NCBI GenBank assembly: GCA_020636445.1
Contig: JACJXV010000004.1
Location: 80,767 to 144,766, forward strand
From: Lewinellaceae bacterium
GTDB lineage: Bacteria; Bacteroidota; Bacteroidia; Chitinophagales; Saprospiraceae
Direction of reading: 5' to 3'
Length of the DNA: 64,000 nucleotides
Shown: positions 44,748 through 53,598 of the stretch, piece after piece
Layout of the letters: each line of letters starts with the position of its first letter
Numbering within the stretch: position 1 is the stretch's first letter
The notes under the pieces: generated by a model
The model's input: only the letters and a program-made list of their open reading frames with translations
Told to the model about the DNA's origin: nothing
Databases searched by the model: none
Translations under genes and position numbers: made by a program

Positions 44748-45505
44748 TAATAAGCATCCGGCAATTGGTCATTGATCATCAGGGCCTGCTGGGTGAGTTC
44801 GGCGCATTTTCTCCACCCTTCTTCATAGGCAATAAAACCGATGGTAGCTAAAAAGCTATAACTGTCTGCTAATCCCACCAGCGATCGGGGATGCCGGGGG
44901 TCCAGCGCCAGCGCCTGCCGGTAAAATTGCATGGCCTGTTTAACATCCTCCGGATTCCACTTATTAAAATAATAACGCCCTTTGAGAAAAAGCGTGTAGG
45001 CATCTAGGCTCACTGTCTGGAAGGGTACCAGATGTTCCCGAAGTTCAAAATGACCAAAATGTTCCCGAAGTTTTTCGGCGATCAGCAGGCTGATCTCATC
45101 CTGAACCTCAAAGATATCAGCCATTTGCCGGTCCCAGGTTTCAGCCCAAAAATGAAAATCCTCATCTGCTTGTATCAACTGTGCCGTAATCCGCATTCTC
45201 TTACCGGATATGCGCACGCTTCCTTCCAGTATGGTAGCGACCCCTAGTTGTTGGCCGATGTCCTTAACTGGAATATTTTTTCCCTTGAAGAAAAAGACAG
45301 AGGTTCGGGAGGTCACCCGAAGCCCGGCAATTTGGGCTAAAGCGTTGATGATCTCCTCCGTGATGCCATCACAAAAATAATCGTTCTCCCCATCGGCACT
45401 CATGTTGACGAAGGGCAGGACGGCTATCGACTTGGGATATTTTTCGGATTTTTCCAGGAAACTATTTTTATGACTTACACAGGCTACATTCAGCTCAACA
45501 AACCT
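44747..45505 (-). pseudogene. TolB-like/adenylate-cyclase-associated 5' part of the split regulator gene
   Basis: Open from 45505 to a TAG created at the insertion junction (44747). It reads SIAVLPFVNMSADGENDYFCDGITEEIINALAQI, FFFKGKNIPVKDIGQQLGVATILEGSVRI, RITAQLIQADEDFHFWAETWDRQMADIFEVQDEISLLIAE and TPR segments (LFLKGRYYFNKWNPEDVKQAMQFYRQALALDPRHP), in pieces: the TolB-like N-terminal domain and first TPRs of a well-known Bacteroidota regulator design. The first ATG (45403) falls inside the conserved VNMS motif and no ATG, GTG or TTG precedes it before a stop at 45506, so the 5' end may also have decayed. Confidence 0.87.
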
Positions 45506-45572
45506 TTAATTTACGGCTTCTTGTGGTATTGCCCAAACCCGGAGTTGTACAGCAACGCAACCGCTCGCCCCA

Positions 45573-47993
45573 TCACCGCCCTTCTTTAAAAGGAAAATAC
45601 TCCTTCCCCTTTTTTGTCTCGAACCGGATTTCTTTACCCTTGTACTCCAGGGTGCAGGTTCCTCCGTTGGAGGAGAACACCCGAATATGCGTTAGTACTC
45701 CCGCTGCCCATTGCAGGTCGACAACAAACCCTCCTCTTGCACACAATCCCTTAACCGCTCCGCTTGGCCAACCCTTCGGCAAAGCAGGAAGTAAGCGGAG
45801 CGAACCGGATTGGCTTTGCAGCAGCATTTCGGCTATTCCGGCAGTGACCCCAAAATTGGCATCAATCTGAAACGGCGGATGCAGCCCAAATAAATTAGGG
45901 CTGGTACTTTTAGTCAGTACTTTGTGCAAATTGTATTCAGCATTTTCGCCATCTCCCAATCGCGCATACTGATTGATTAACCAGGCAGCACTCCAGCCAG
46001 TATGTCCACCGCCATGTTGAATTCTAAAATCCAGGGATTTTTTTGCCGCCAGGGCCAGTTCGGGGGTATTGCGAACATCTATCTGATAGCCCGGATGCAG
46101 CGCAAACAAATGGGAGATATGCCGATGGCCCGGCTCGAGCTCTTTGAATGCCTCATTCCATTCCATTAAACGACCATCTGTCCCGATTTGGGGCTTCGCT
46201 AATTCGCGTTGCGCCTGAATTACCTGTTGTAAAAAATCATCTTGTATATCTAAGACAACAGTAGCATCGATGAAATTCTTGAAAAGCTGCCAGATTACCT
46301 GATGATCATGAGCAGGGCCCATACAAATTTTACTTTTGCTTCCATCGGGAGCCAAAAAGGTATTTTCCGGGGATACAGATGGCCCGGAAATTAATGCCCC
46401 GGTTTTGGGGTCACGTACTAACCAATCCAGGTAAAATGCCGTTGACGCCCGGAGTATCGGATATGCTTTTTTCAGAAACGCTTTGTCCAGGGTGTAATAA
46501 TAATGTTCCATGATATGAGTGGTTAGCCAGGCACCACCGCCTACGTGCATGCCCCAACCTGCATTTTCTCCGGGAGAGGTAAACCCCCAAACATTCGTAA
46601 CCGGATGGACAATCCAACCCTTCGAATGGTAGTGTATTTGGGCCGTCCGGGCTCCGGGTTCTTGTATAGATTTCATCAAGTCAAATAAGGGCAGGTGCAT
46701 TTCCCCCAAATTTGTACTCTCCGCCAACCAGTAGTTCATCTGGACATTAACATCGGTATGGTAATCGCCATTCCAGGGGGTTTGGATTTTGTTTGCCCAA
46801 ATACCCTGCAGGTTGGCCGGTAACGTACCGGGTCTTGACGAAGAAATCAGCAAGTACCGACCGTACTGAAACAAAAGTTCTACCAGATGCAAATCGGAGG
46901 CTGTTTCCTTAAACCGTAGGAGCCTGGCATCGGTAGGCAGGGTGTCCGCTATTCCTGCAGTCAGGCTGAAAGCTACTCGCTGATAATAGTGTCGATACTC
47001 GGCCACATGCCTTTTGAGGAGTTCTCCATAAGGCTTTTGCATGCCATTTAGCAGGTGGGTCGCCGTGATTTGTTTGAAGTCTATTCCCTGGTAATCAGGA
47101 TAGGCTAAGAGGTAATCAGTACCGGCAGTCAAAAAAAGAGTCACCTCATCTGCCTGCTCAACGATCAAACTTTCCGCTGTATACTGCAGCGATCCTTTTT
47201 TAGTTATGGCCGACAACCGGGCCATGTATTGTAATCCATCACCCCCCTTTCCATTGGCAAGAGCCCCTTCCATGACTAACTGATTACCGGTTGCCCAGGT
47301 TCGGAATTTTTCTGGCCGGGTTATGGTGCATTGAAACGAAATCTTTCCGGGCTGGTTAGCGGTCAACTTCACTACCAGCATTTGGTCGGGTTGACTCACA
47401 AAGATTTCTCTTTTGTATTGCACCCCATCTTGCGTATAGCTTACCCGAACAATGGCTTTTTCAAGATCCAGCTCGCGGTGGTAGTTCTCATAAGGGCTTT
47501 GTTTTTGGAAATCTATCCACAAATCTCCCAATGTTTGAAAGCAACCGAAGGGAACGTTAGCGCCGTTTCCACGGCCGGTACCTTTTCCCTGGCATATTTG
47601 TGTTTGTTCCGTCAGGATCGTCGCTTCCTTGTATTTGCCGGCAAAAAGCAACTTGCGAATCGTGTCTTGTGCAGGGTAAGCTGCCGGATTGTCATTGTCA
47701 TCAGGGCTACCCGACCACATGCTTTCTTCATTCAGCTGTATGCGTTCCCGGTTGACATCACCAAAAACCATGGCTCCCAAAGCGCCATTACCCAGAGGAA
47801 GTGCGCTTAACCATTCAGGGTCGTCTTTCCAGCCGTTGGCATCGTCAATCACTGTTGCCTTGGCAGGTTGCTGATACCAAAGTTTAAGCGGAGCGGCACT
47901 GCTTTTTCTGGCACTTTGGCAAGCGCTTAAAAAGAAGAGCGCGCTAAGACCAAGCGCTACATAAAAGGCAGGTTTGGAGAGTGGTATGATCAT
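45573..47993 (-). CDS. GH95 alpha-L-fucosidase, lipoprotein
   Basis: Glycoside hydrolase family 95 enzyme, cleaving alpha-1,2-linked L-fucose (some members take L-galactose). The 806-residue product from ATG 47993 has a lipoprotein signal (YVALGLSALFFLSAC). The N-terminal sandwich shows LPLGNGALGAMVFGDVNRERIQLNEESMWSG in pieces; the catalytic (alpha/alpha)6 part has TDVNVQMNYWLAESTNL, HLFALHPGYQ and GHTGWSAAWLINQYARLGDGENA; the C-terminal GAVKGLCARGGFVVDLQW closes it. An ATG at 48032 would add 13 residues without function. Followed upstream on the same strand by an ADP-ribosylglycohydrolase-like and an esterase gene, forming a carbohydrate-degradation cluster. Confidence 0.92.
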   Translation of the reverse strand: MIIPLSKPAFYVALGLSALFFLSACQSARKSSAAPLKLWYQQPAKATVIDDANGWKDDPEWLSALPLGNGALGAMVFGDVNRERIQLNEESMWSGSPDDNDNPAAYPAQDTIRKLLFAGKYKEATILTEQTQICQGKGTGRGNGANVPFGCFQTLGDLWIDFQKQSPYENYHRELDLEKAIVRVSYTQDGVQYKREIFVSQPDQMLVVKLTANQPGKISFQCTITRPEKFRTWATGNQLVMEGALANGKGGDGLQYMARLSAITKKGSLQYTAESLIVEQADEVTLFLTAGTDYLLAYPDYQGIDFKQITATHLLNGMQKPYGELLKRHVAEYRHYYQRVAFSLTAGIADTLPTDARLLRFKETASDLHLVELLFQYGRYLLISSSRPGTLPANLQGIWANKIQTPWNGDYHTDVNVQMNYWLAESTNLGEMHLPLFDLMKSIQEPGARTAQIHYHSKGWIVHPVTNVWGFTSPGENAGWGMHVGGGAWLTTHIMEHYYYTLDKAFLKKAYPILRASTAFYLDWLVRDPKTGALISGPSVSPENTFLAPDGSKSKICMGPAHDHQVIWQLFKNFIDATVVLDIQDDFLQQVIQAQRELAKPQIGTDGRLMEWNEAFKELEPGHRHISHLFALHPGYQIDVRNTPELALAAKKSLDFRIQHGGGHTGWSAAWLINQYARLGDGENAEYNLHKVLTKSTSPNLFGLHPPFQIDANFGVTAGIAEMLLQSQSGSLRLLPALPKGWPSGAVKGLCARGGFVVDLQWAAGVLTHIRVFSSNGGTCTLEYKGKEIRFETKKGKEYFPFKEGR

Positions 47994-48123
47994 AGATATG
48001 CGTTTGTTCCGGTTTCCATCCGCAGCTGACAAAGGGAGTACGAAGTCACAATACGATATTCACTTCGAGTTAAGCTGGACCGATAATACCCCTTTCTCGC
48101 TGGCAAAAGTGTATTCGCATGGG

Positions 48124-49527
48124 TCAATTTTTGGTGGCGAGAGGAACCATCCGGATCGCGTGGGGAATATACCAGCTGTTCTTCGTGAGGTCGATGCCAC
48201 CGTTCATTTCTTCCTGGACCAACCTGTCTATGACCCAAACACCCTTTAATGCCATATTTTCGAAGGTATCTATCCCTTCTGCAGGAAAACCAATTCTCGT
48301 TCTGTGAATGTTAAACTTGTTGGAGAATTTTCTGCCAAAAGCGGCTTCAACACCTTCTTTTCCCAGCATAAATCCGATTAAACCGCCCCAGGTAGCCGTA
48401 GGGTTGTCCGAATCCCAGCCGGCAAGTGTACCAATTTTTATTGTTTCGATTAAATCTCCTTCCCCATAAAACAGGCTGATCAAACTTGCGGCAAAGTTAA
48501 TTCCGGCGGCAAAGCAGCCATTGCAATACAGGTTTCGTGAAGTCAAATCATATCCATCGGACTGGTTTACCTGATAACGATAATAGAGCGAATCACGGGC
48601 TTCCTCCCAAGGGATGCCCGTTTCATATTTTGCTTTTACGAAAGCGTGCATTTGGGCAGCATACGAAGATGGCGGCAAGCGTTTTTGGGCCTGCTCAGCC
48701 AACCAAAGAAGTTGCTCTTTCAAGGGTAGCGTTTCATCAACAGCCGATGCGAGAGAGAACATGACCACATAAAATTCAGCAATCCATTGGCTGTTTTCAC
48801 GGGCGGTATTCTGGATGGGTAAATGAGCAATCTGCAATGCCAGATCCGGTCTTGCGGGAGCCAATAAACCAAACAGCTCAGTAGTTAACTGGGCATCAAT
48901 CATTTCGTATTCGGGGTTATTTTCAGGGGCGCCGGTTGCCGGAGGAACTAAACCTGCTTTCATTAAATCATATGCTTTCTGATTGGATACCCACAAAAAG
49001 TTTTCCTCCTCGGGTTTAATATGTTGTAACCACCCTTCGCGGATTTGCTCGCCCCGCAGCATCGATGTTTGGTACTTCAACAAGAGTTCCTGATAGATAT
49101 ATTCGATATCGGTATCATCATCAGCGCCCCAGATACTATCTACATCGGCAAAAACAAAGTCAATAGTAGGAGAAAGACTACTCGGGATACCTTCACCCCA
49201 AATGCTGGGCTGGTCGGGTTTACCCCAGTCCTCCCGGGTATAGAAATCTCCGGTTTTTATTTCGCCTATATTGCCAATTTTATCCATTTCGGTAACCAAG
49301 CCAGTCCAATTCGCGATACAAGTCCCGAGCCAGAAACCCTCAAGCTTTTGGAGGTAATTGGCTCTGCTTATCACCAAATCCATCTTGTCAGGCTGGTAAG
49401 ATGCGTAAGTCAGATCCGGGTTCTTTTGCACAACCACCCGGGGAGAACAACTTATACATGCGCTGGCAAGGATGGCTGCCAGCAAAAAGGGTAAGTGTGG
49501 GAGGTGTTTTCGTTTGCTTTGGTTCAT
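48124..49527 (-). CDS. ADP-ribosylglycohydrolase-family lipoprotein
   Basis: A 467-residue exported protein with a signal and a lipobox region (LAAILASACISC). The DraG/ADP-ribosylglycohydrolase fold is shown by the metal-binding motifs GADDDTDIEYIYQELLL, where the DDDT group replaces the usual TDDT, and GWDSDNPTATWGGLIGFMLG, corresponding to the GGDTDTTAA motif of the family. The order and spacing match. Secreted members of this family near glycosidases are probably glycoside-acting rather than ADP-ribose-specific; this is inference. It lies 30 bp from the esterase gene and 130 bp from the fucosidase gene, in one run. Confidence 0.88.
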   Translation of the reverse strand: MNQSKRKHLPHLPFLLAAILASACISCSPRVVVQKNPDLTYASYQPDKMDLVISRANYLQKLEGFWLGTCIANWTGLVTEMDKIGNIGEIKTGDFYTREDWGKPDQPSIWGEGIPSSLSPTIDFVFADVDSIWGADDDTDIEYIYQELLLKYQTSMLRGEQIREGWLQHIKPEEENFLWVSNQKAYDLMKAGLVPPATGAPENNPEYEMIDAQLTTELFGLLAPARPDLALQIAHLPIQNTARENSQWIAEFYVVMFSLASAVDETLPLKEQLLWLAEQAQKRLPPSSYAAQMHAFVKAKYETGIPWEEARDSLYYRYQVNQSDGYDLTSRNLYCNGCFAAGINFAASLISLFYGEGDLIETIKIGTLAGWDSDNPTATWGGLIGFMLGKEGVEAAFGRKFSNKFNIHRTRIGFPAEGIDTFENMALKGVWVIDRLVQEEMNGGIDLTKNSWYIPHAIRMVPLATKN

Positions 49528-49557
49528 TGGTGAAAAATGCTGGATTCAGCGAATTGG

Positions 49558-50388
49558 CTATTGGTCTTTATCTTCGTTTAAATACCGTAAACCCTGGTAA
49601 ATAGCCGCTAAAGGAACCGACCGGTGGCTTTCATTTTCAAAATAGGCTATCCGGGTAGCCAGTGATTCGCCGGCCTTTTCTTTCATTAACCTAAACAGGG
49701 CATCGTGTCTTTTTTTATTTCGTTCAAAATTGGCCTCTCCCTGGTTGGCTGTTGCGATGTATAGTCTTTTTTGAAAAGACGAAGGGGGAATCGAATCTAC
49801 TTTTGCCGCCATTGTCTGTTCGTCCCACCAGATGCTTGGGTCAATGGCAATATAGGCGTTGAATAAACTATTTTCATCCATATAAGCATTCAACGTCAAC
49901 AGCCCTCCTAAGGAATGACCGACTAATGTTCGGTGGGCTTCGGTCCGGTAGTGTTGATCAAGGTAAGGAATGAGTTCTTTTTCCATAAAGGCTAAAAACT
50001 TCCTGCCCCCTCCCATGGTGTTGACCCGGGTAGTCTTTATTTTGGTTACGGTAAAATCACGCTCCCGGTCTACATTTTCAATAGCAATGATTATCGTTTC
50101 GGGCATCATGTAATTTCGGTTCCTGTCAGAACTCAGAAAATGTACGATTCCCGCAGCGGTTTTGAAATGTACATAGCCATCCAGTAGAATCAGCACCGGG
50201 TAGGTTTTGTTGGAAGACTCCTGGGTATAAGAATCCGGAAGACTAATGAGGCAGGTACGGTCTTCATTCAGGATTTCCGAATGCAGGCTAAAGGTACCGC
50301 CCATTATAATATCCCGGGTATCCTGTCCCCATATCGCTGGAGCCCCCAAAAAGGTGATGGCGGCAAGTAACGGTATCAGGTGTTTCAT
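49558..50388 (-). CDS. secreted alpha/beta hydrolase, IroE/Fes-like esterase
   Basis: A 276-residue esterase with a signal peptide (LIPLLAAITFLGAPAIWGQ). The YPVLILLDGYVHF segment, the nucleophile elbow TLVGHSLGGLLTLNAYM and the FENESHRSVP segment with the likely catalytic His show an alpha/beta hydrolase of the putative esterase family (D/IroE type). First gene of the minus-strand run leading to the fucosidase; deacylation of acetylated glycans is a possible job, but substrate is unproven. Upstream lies a gap with an R1 repeat. Confidence 0.9.
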   Translation of the reverse strand: MKHLIPLLAAITFLGAPAIWGQDTRDIIMGGTFSLHSEILNEDRTCLISLPDSYTQESSNKTYPVLILLDGYVHFKTAAGIVHFLSSDRNRNYMMPETIIIAIENVDRERDFTVTKIKTTRVNTMGGGRKFLAFMEKELIPYLDQHYRTEAHRTLVGHSLGGLLTLNAYMDENSLFNAYIAIDPSIWWDEQTMAAKVDSIPPSSFQKRLYIATANQGEANFERNKKRHDALFRLMKEKAGESLATRIAYFENESHRSVPLAAIYQGLRYLNEDKDQ

Positions 50389-50717
50389 ATCCGGTAGGGT
50401 TATCCGTTGGTTAACGACAAGCGTAAATTACCAGAATATGCGGAAACATCCAATTCGCCCCGCCTGTGATGCCCTATAGTTAAAAGTGAAGAGACCCGGC
50501 CTGCGCTAACAGGACCAGTGTTAGGCCCAGCCCAAAACCCGCGAGTGGACAAGCGTGGTTTGGAACGTCCCTGCGGTCTGATTGAGCAGAAACAATAACC
50601 GACTTCATGAATGGATTACGATAACTAAACTTTTGAAGTTTAGTTATCGTGCGATAAAAACCTGGAGTTGGCAGAGGTGTCTTTTCGTGGATGCCCTACT
50701 CAACTATTTAGCGCCTG
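50389..50717. other. intergenic stretch, no gene, with R1 repeat copy 3
   Basis: 329 bp. An R2 fragment (TCCCTGCGGTCTGA, about 50569-50582) precedes AATAACCGACTTCATGAATGG and the R1 core. No coding frame is convincing. Both flanking genes are on the minus strand, so the gap holds the promoter of the esterase gene and the end of the CrtA-like gene. Confidence 0.6.
50619..50649. repeat. R1 repeat, copy 3
   Basis: CGATAACTAAACTT, TTG centre, AAGTTTAGTTATCG: one base different from copy 1 in the centre. The upstream flank (AATAACC...ATGA..GG.TTACG) is shared with copy 2. Confidence 0.85.
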
Positions 50718-51452
50718 CTACGGCCGTCCCGCCGATTCCGCTGGTTCTTTGCTGATAGCTGCCCAGGGGTCCACGCCATCCCAGGTACCTTCGCTGGCAA
50801 AAGGGTGGAACCGGGCGAACATTTCTTCGCGGTACCAGCCTAATTCCCGCGTTTTACGAATCACCCCCCGGTGGCGTGTACCGTGATAGGCGTAGGCCTG
50901 CATGTGTTTACTATCGCGCCAGAGACTGAATGTAGCCTGTTGAATAAGCGGTAACTCCCCCACGCCAACCGCAAACTGTAATCCTTCCTGATCGAGGCCA
51001 AGGGACCGGCTAACGGAAGGAACAAAGCGCCAGAACCGCCACAGATGGCGGCGGCGGATAGTAGCCCGGGTCAGGACAGCCACGGGACGTTCCTCCTGGA
51101 AAGGGGTACTTACCACAAAGGGGGATTGTCCTTCCCATTCGCCGTGCACGCGAGCGGTGTACATCCACAAGCGCCAGTACTCACTTGCTTGCTGCCCGAA
51201 AGCCGCGGCCCAGGCATGGTGTTGGAAGAAATCGCGGGCGGCCGCTTCTGAATCCCAGACCTGTAAAAGGCCATATACCCCAAAATTGGGGCGGATGCTG
51301 AACCCATTACCAGCACCGCTACCCAGCATCTTGCCGAACGTCAACCCAGGGATTTCCGGCAGAATACCCGGAGACAGCCCCATCTGCTGGAGTGCCCACC
51401 AGCGCCGGGAAAAACCAGAAAAGCGAAAAAAACTTACGGTAACCACTTGCAT
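50718..51452 (-). CDS. spheroidene monooxygenase (CrtA)-like protein
   Basis: A 244-residue protein similar to CrtA-type spheroidene monooxygenases, heme or iron proteins that introduce a keto group in carotenoids. The recognisable C-terminal part is QQATFSLWRDSKHMQAYAYHGTRHRGVIRKTRELGWYREEMFARF, in pieces, typical of the CrtA family. The N-terminal MQVVTVSFFRFSGFSRRWWALQQMGLSP is also typical. No other carotenoid gene is close, so the actual substrate is unproven. The start is the first ATG of the frame and fits the family. Confidence 0.85.
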   Translation of the reverse strand: MQVVTVSFFRFSGFSRRWWALQQMGLSPGILPEIPGLTFGKMLGSGAGNGFSIRPNFGVYGLLQVWDSEAAARDFFQHHAWAAAFGQQASEYWRLWMYTARVHGEWEGQSPFVVSTPFQEERPVAVLTRATIRRRHLWRFWRFVPSVSRSLGLDQEGLQFAVGVGELPLIQQATFSLWRDSKHMQAYAYHGTRHRGVIRKTRELGWYREEMFARFHPFASEGTWDGVDPWAAISKEPAESAGRP

Positions 51453-51748
51453 ACCCCTATTTTTACCTTCGGCAAAAGTGGCATGTAACCAAAAACGGTT
51501 TTGCCATTATTACGGTAATGCGTAAAGAACACCCACTATTGCTCCGGGCAGTACCCGTTGTTGAATATATTGACGTTGAGATTATTGCTCATGAAGTTGC
51601 CCCCTTCACAAGCAATATGCTTGTCTAATTCAGTGATTTAACAAGCTGGCCGGTTAATAGTTGCGCCCGGGAGATACCCCTTTTACGGGCGACCGGAGAA
51701 ATACTTTTCCCCGGATACTGCCGTTGAATTGACTACAACCCGTTACGG
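51453..51748. other. intergenic stretch with a possible 36-residue frame
   Basis: A short frame (ATG 51518 to TAA 51628, plus strand) codes 36 residues ending IIAHEVAPFTSNMLV. It begins after TTACGGTA, and nothing shows that it is translated. Otherwise nothing is seen. The gap separates divergent genes and must hold promoters for both the CrtA-like gene and the cyclase gene. Confidence 0.3.
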
Positions 51749-53383
51749 ATGAAAAAACAGATACTCTGCCTCGTTTTACTGTTTGGAACCTGCCTGACCA
51801 TGGGCCAGTCGTTGGCTGATTTGGAAAAACAACTGCAGGAGACTCCTTCCGCAGAGGAAAAACTTACGCTGCTTGTGCAACTCGGCGAAGGTTACCTGCG
51901 TGAATCTCCCGATAAAGCGATCAGTTATTCCAAGCAGGCCTACCAGCAGGCGCTCACCCTGAATCGCAAAGGCATTGCAGCGCGGGCCGCTTATCTGGTG
52001 GCCCAGGGTTACGAGCGGCAACGCGACGAACGCAATCAGGAAGTTTGGTTAAAAAGCACCCTCGCACACGCTAAAGAAGCCGGGGATTTGGATTTGATCA
52101 TTCAAAGTGTCGACCGCCGCAGTCGCCTGGCCACCCGCGACCGCAACTATCGGCGAGCCTACGAAATTAACCAGGAAGCCTTTGAATTTTTCAGCCAAAA
52201 AGGAATGAGTGCCGGAGAATTAGAACAACGCTATAATGCCCTGAAAGGCCGGTTAGAGCGGGAAAAACGTGAACTGGAAGGAGAGCGCAGTGCTCTGCAG
52301 AGCGAAATTGATCGCCTGAGCCAGGAACGCGACCAACTCAGTGTAGATAAATCCACCCTGGAAACCAAGCAGGAAGAGTTGGTACAGGCCAAAGAAAAAG
52401 TGGAAAAAGAGATTACCCGCAAGGAAGAGAAGCTGGCTACCATCAGTGTAGAAAAAGCGGCGGTGGAAGCCCTGGCGCAGGAGCGCGCCCAGGATGTCAA
52501 GTTGCTTTCCCGCGATACCTTGGAAAAACGCTTTTTATTGGAAGAGGCACGGGTAGAACTGATGGCACAGCAGTTTGCCGTCAGCCAGCGCAATAACCTG
52601 CTTCGCCTGGGAGGGGTGGCGCTGATTTCCGTATTATTGCTGGCCTTGCTCAGTTATGGCCGCTACCGGGCAAAACGCCGCACGGCAAATATCCTGGGGG
52701 AGAAGAATAAAATCATCGAAGCAGAGCAAAAGCGGTCTGAGGAGTTGCTGCTCAATATTTTACCTCAATCTATTGCCGAAGAACTCAAAGCCAATGGCAA
52801 GGCTAAAGCCCAGCATTTCCCGGAGGCAACGGTGTTCTTTTCGGATTTTGTCAACTTCACCGCTATTGCCGAACTGCTCTCACCGGACGAACTGGTTGAA
52901 GAACTCGACAAGTGCTTCAAAGCCTTTGATTTTATTATTGGGCAATATCCCGGGCTGGAGAAAATCAAAACCATCGGCGATGCCTATATGTGCGCCACTG
53001 GTTTAAGCGCACGGACTTCCCTGCCGCACAACCTGATTCGGGCAGCTCTTGATATGCAGGAATATCTTGCTGAATACAAAGAACTACGCCAGCGACAGGG
53101 AAAACCTTACTTTGAAGCCCGCATGGGTATCCATACCGGGCCGGTCATCGCTGGGGTGGTTGGCGTCAAGAAATTTGCTTACGACATTTGGGGCGACACG
53201 GTGAACCTGGCCGCCCGTATGGAAAGCCACGGGGCTCCCGGCCGCATCAATATTTCACAGTCCACTTACGATAAAGTGCGCTATCAGTTTGCCTGTTCCC
53301 CCAGGGGCAAGATTACGGCCAAAAACATAGGGGATATTGACATGTATTTTGTCGAAAAGGAATTAGCGACAGCGGGCGTGTAG
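51749..53383 (+). CDS. class III adenylate cyclase with coiled coil and membrane helix
   Basis: A 544-residue sensor-cyclase. A signal peptide (LCLVLLFGTCLTMGQS) opens an extracytoplasmic TPR-like segment (residues 25-150), then a long heptad-rich coiled coil (about 165-275, LEREKRELEGERSALQSEIDRL in part), one membrane helix (LLRLGGVALISVLLLALLSYG), the HNOBA-type linker (EELLLNILPQSIAEEL) and a C-terminal cyclase domain. Metal-binding aspartates appear in FFSDFVNFT and KIKTIGDAYM, and AYDIWGDTVNLAARMES has the Lys/Asp pair of adenylate (not guanylate) specificity. It likely senses a periplasmic cue through the TPR part. Monocistronic by spacing. Confidence 0.9.
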   Translation: MKKQILCLVLLFGTCLTMGQSLADLEKQLQETPSAEEKLTLLVQLGEGYLRESPDKAISYSKQAYQQALTLNRKGIAARAAYLVAQGYERQRDERNQEVWLKSTLAHAKEAGDLDLIIQSVDRRSRLATRDRNYRRAYEINQEAFEFFSQKGMSAGELEQRYNALKGRLEREKRELEGERSALQSEIDRLSQERDQLSVDKSTLETKQEELVQAKEKVEKEITRKEEKLATISVEKAAVEALAQERAQDVKLLSRDTLEKRFLLEEARVELMAQQFAVSQRNNLLRLGGVALISVLLLALLSYGRYRAKRRTANILGEKNKIIEAEQKRSEELLLNILPQSIAEELKANGKAKAQHFPEATVFFSDFVNFTAIAELLSPDELVEELDKCFKAFDFIIGQYPGLEKIKTIGDAYMCATGLSARTSLPHNLIRAALDMQEYLAEYKELRQRQGKPYFEARMGIHTGPVIAGVVGVKKFAYDIWGDTVNLAARMESHGAPGRINISQSTYDKVRYQFACSPRGKITAKNIGDIDMYFVEKELATAGV

Positions 53384-53598
53384 CCAGGTGAAGTCGATAC
53401 CCTTGCCACTCAAGGCTACCCGCGCGCAGGCATGGCGGCAAATAATCCGGACAAATCCGGTAATCCTGGCAAAAACCTCGGCATTCCAGTGGTAAAAAAC
53501 GTATCTTTTGCCACGCAAAAAGACCGTCACTCCTGACGAAATCTGCCGGCGTCAGGTATCCGGGTGCCGGCAATAGCCAATGGAAAGGGATTATCACT

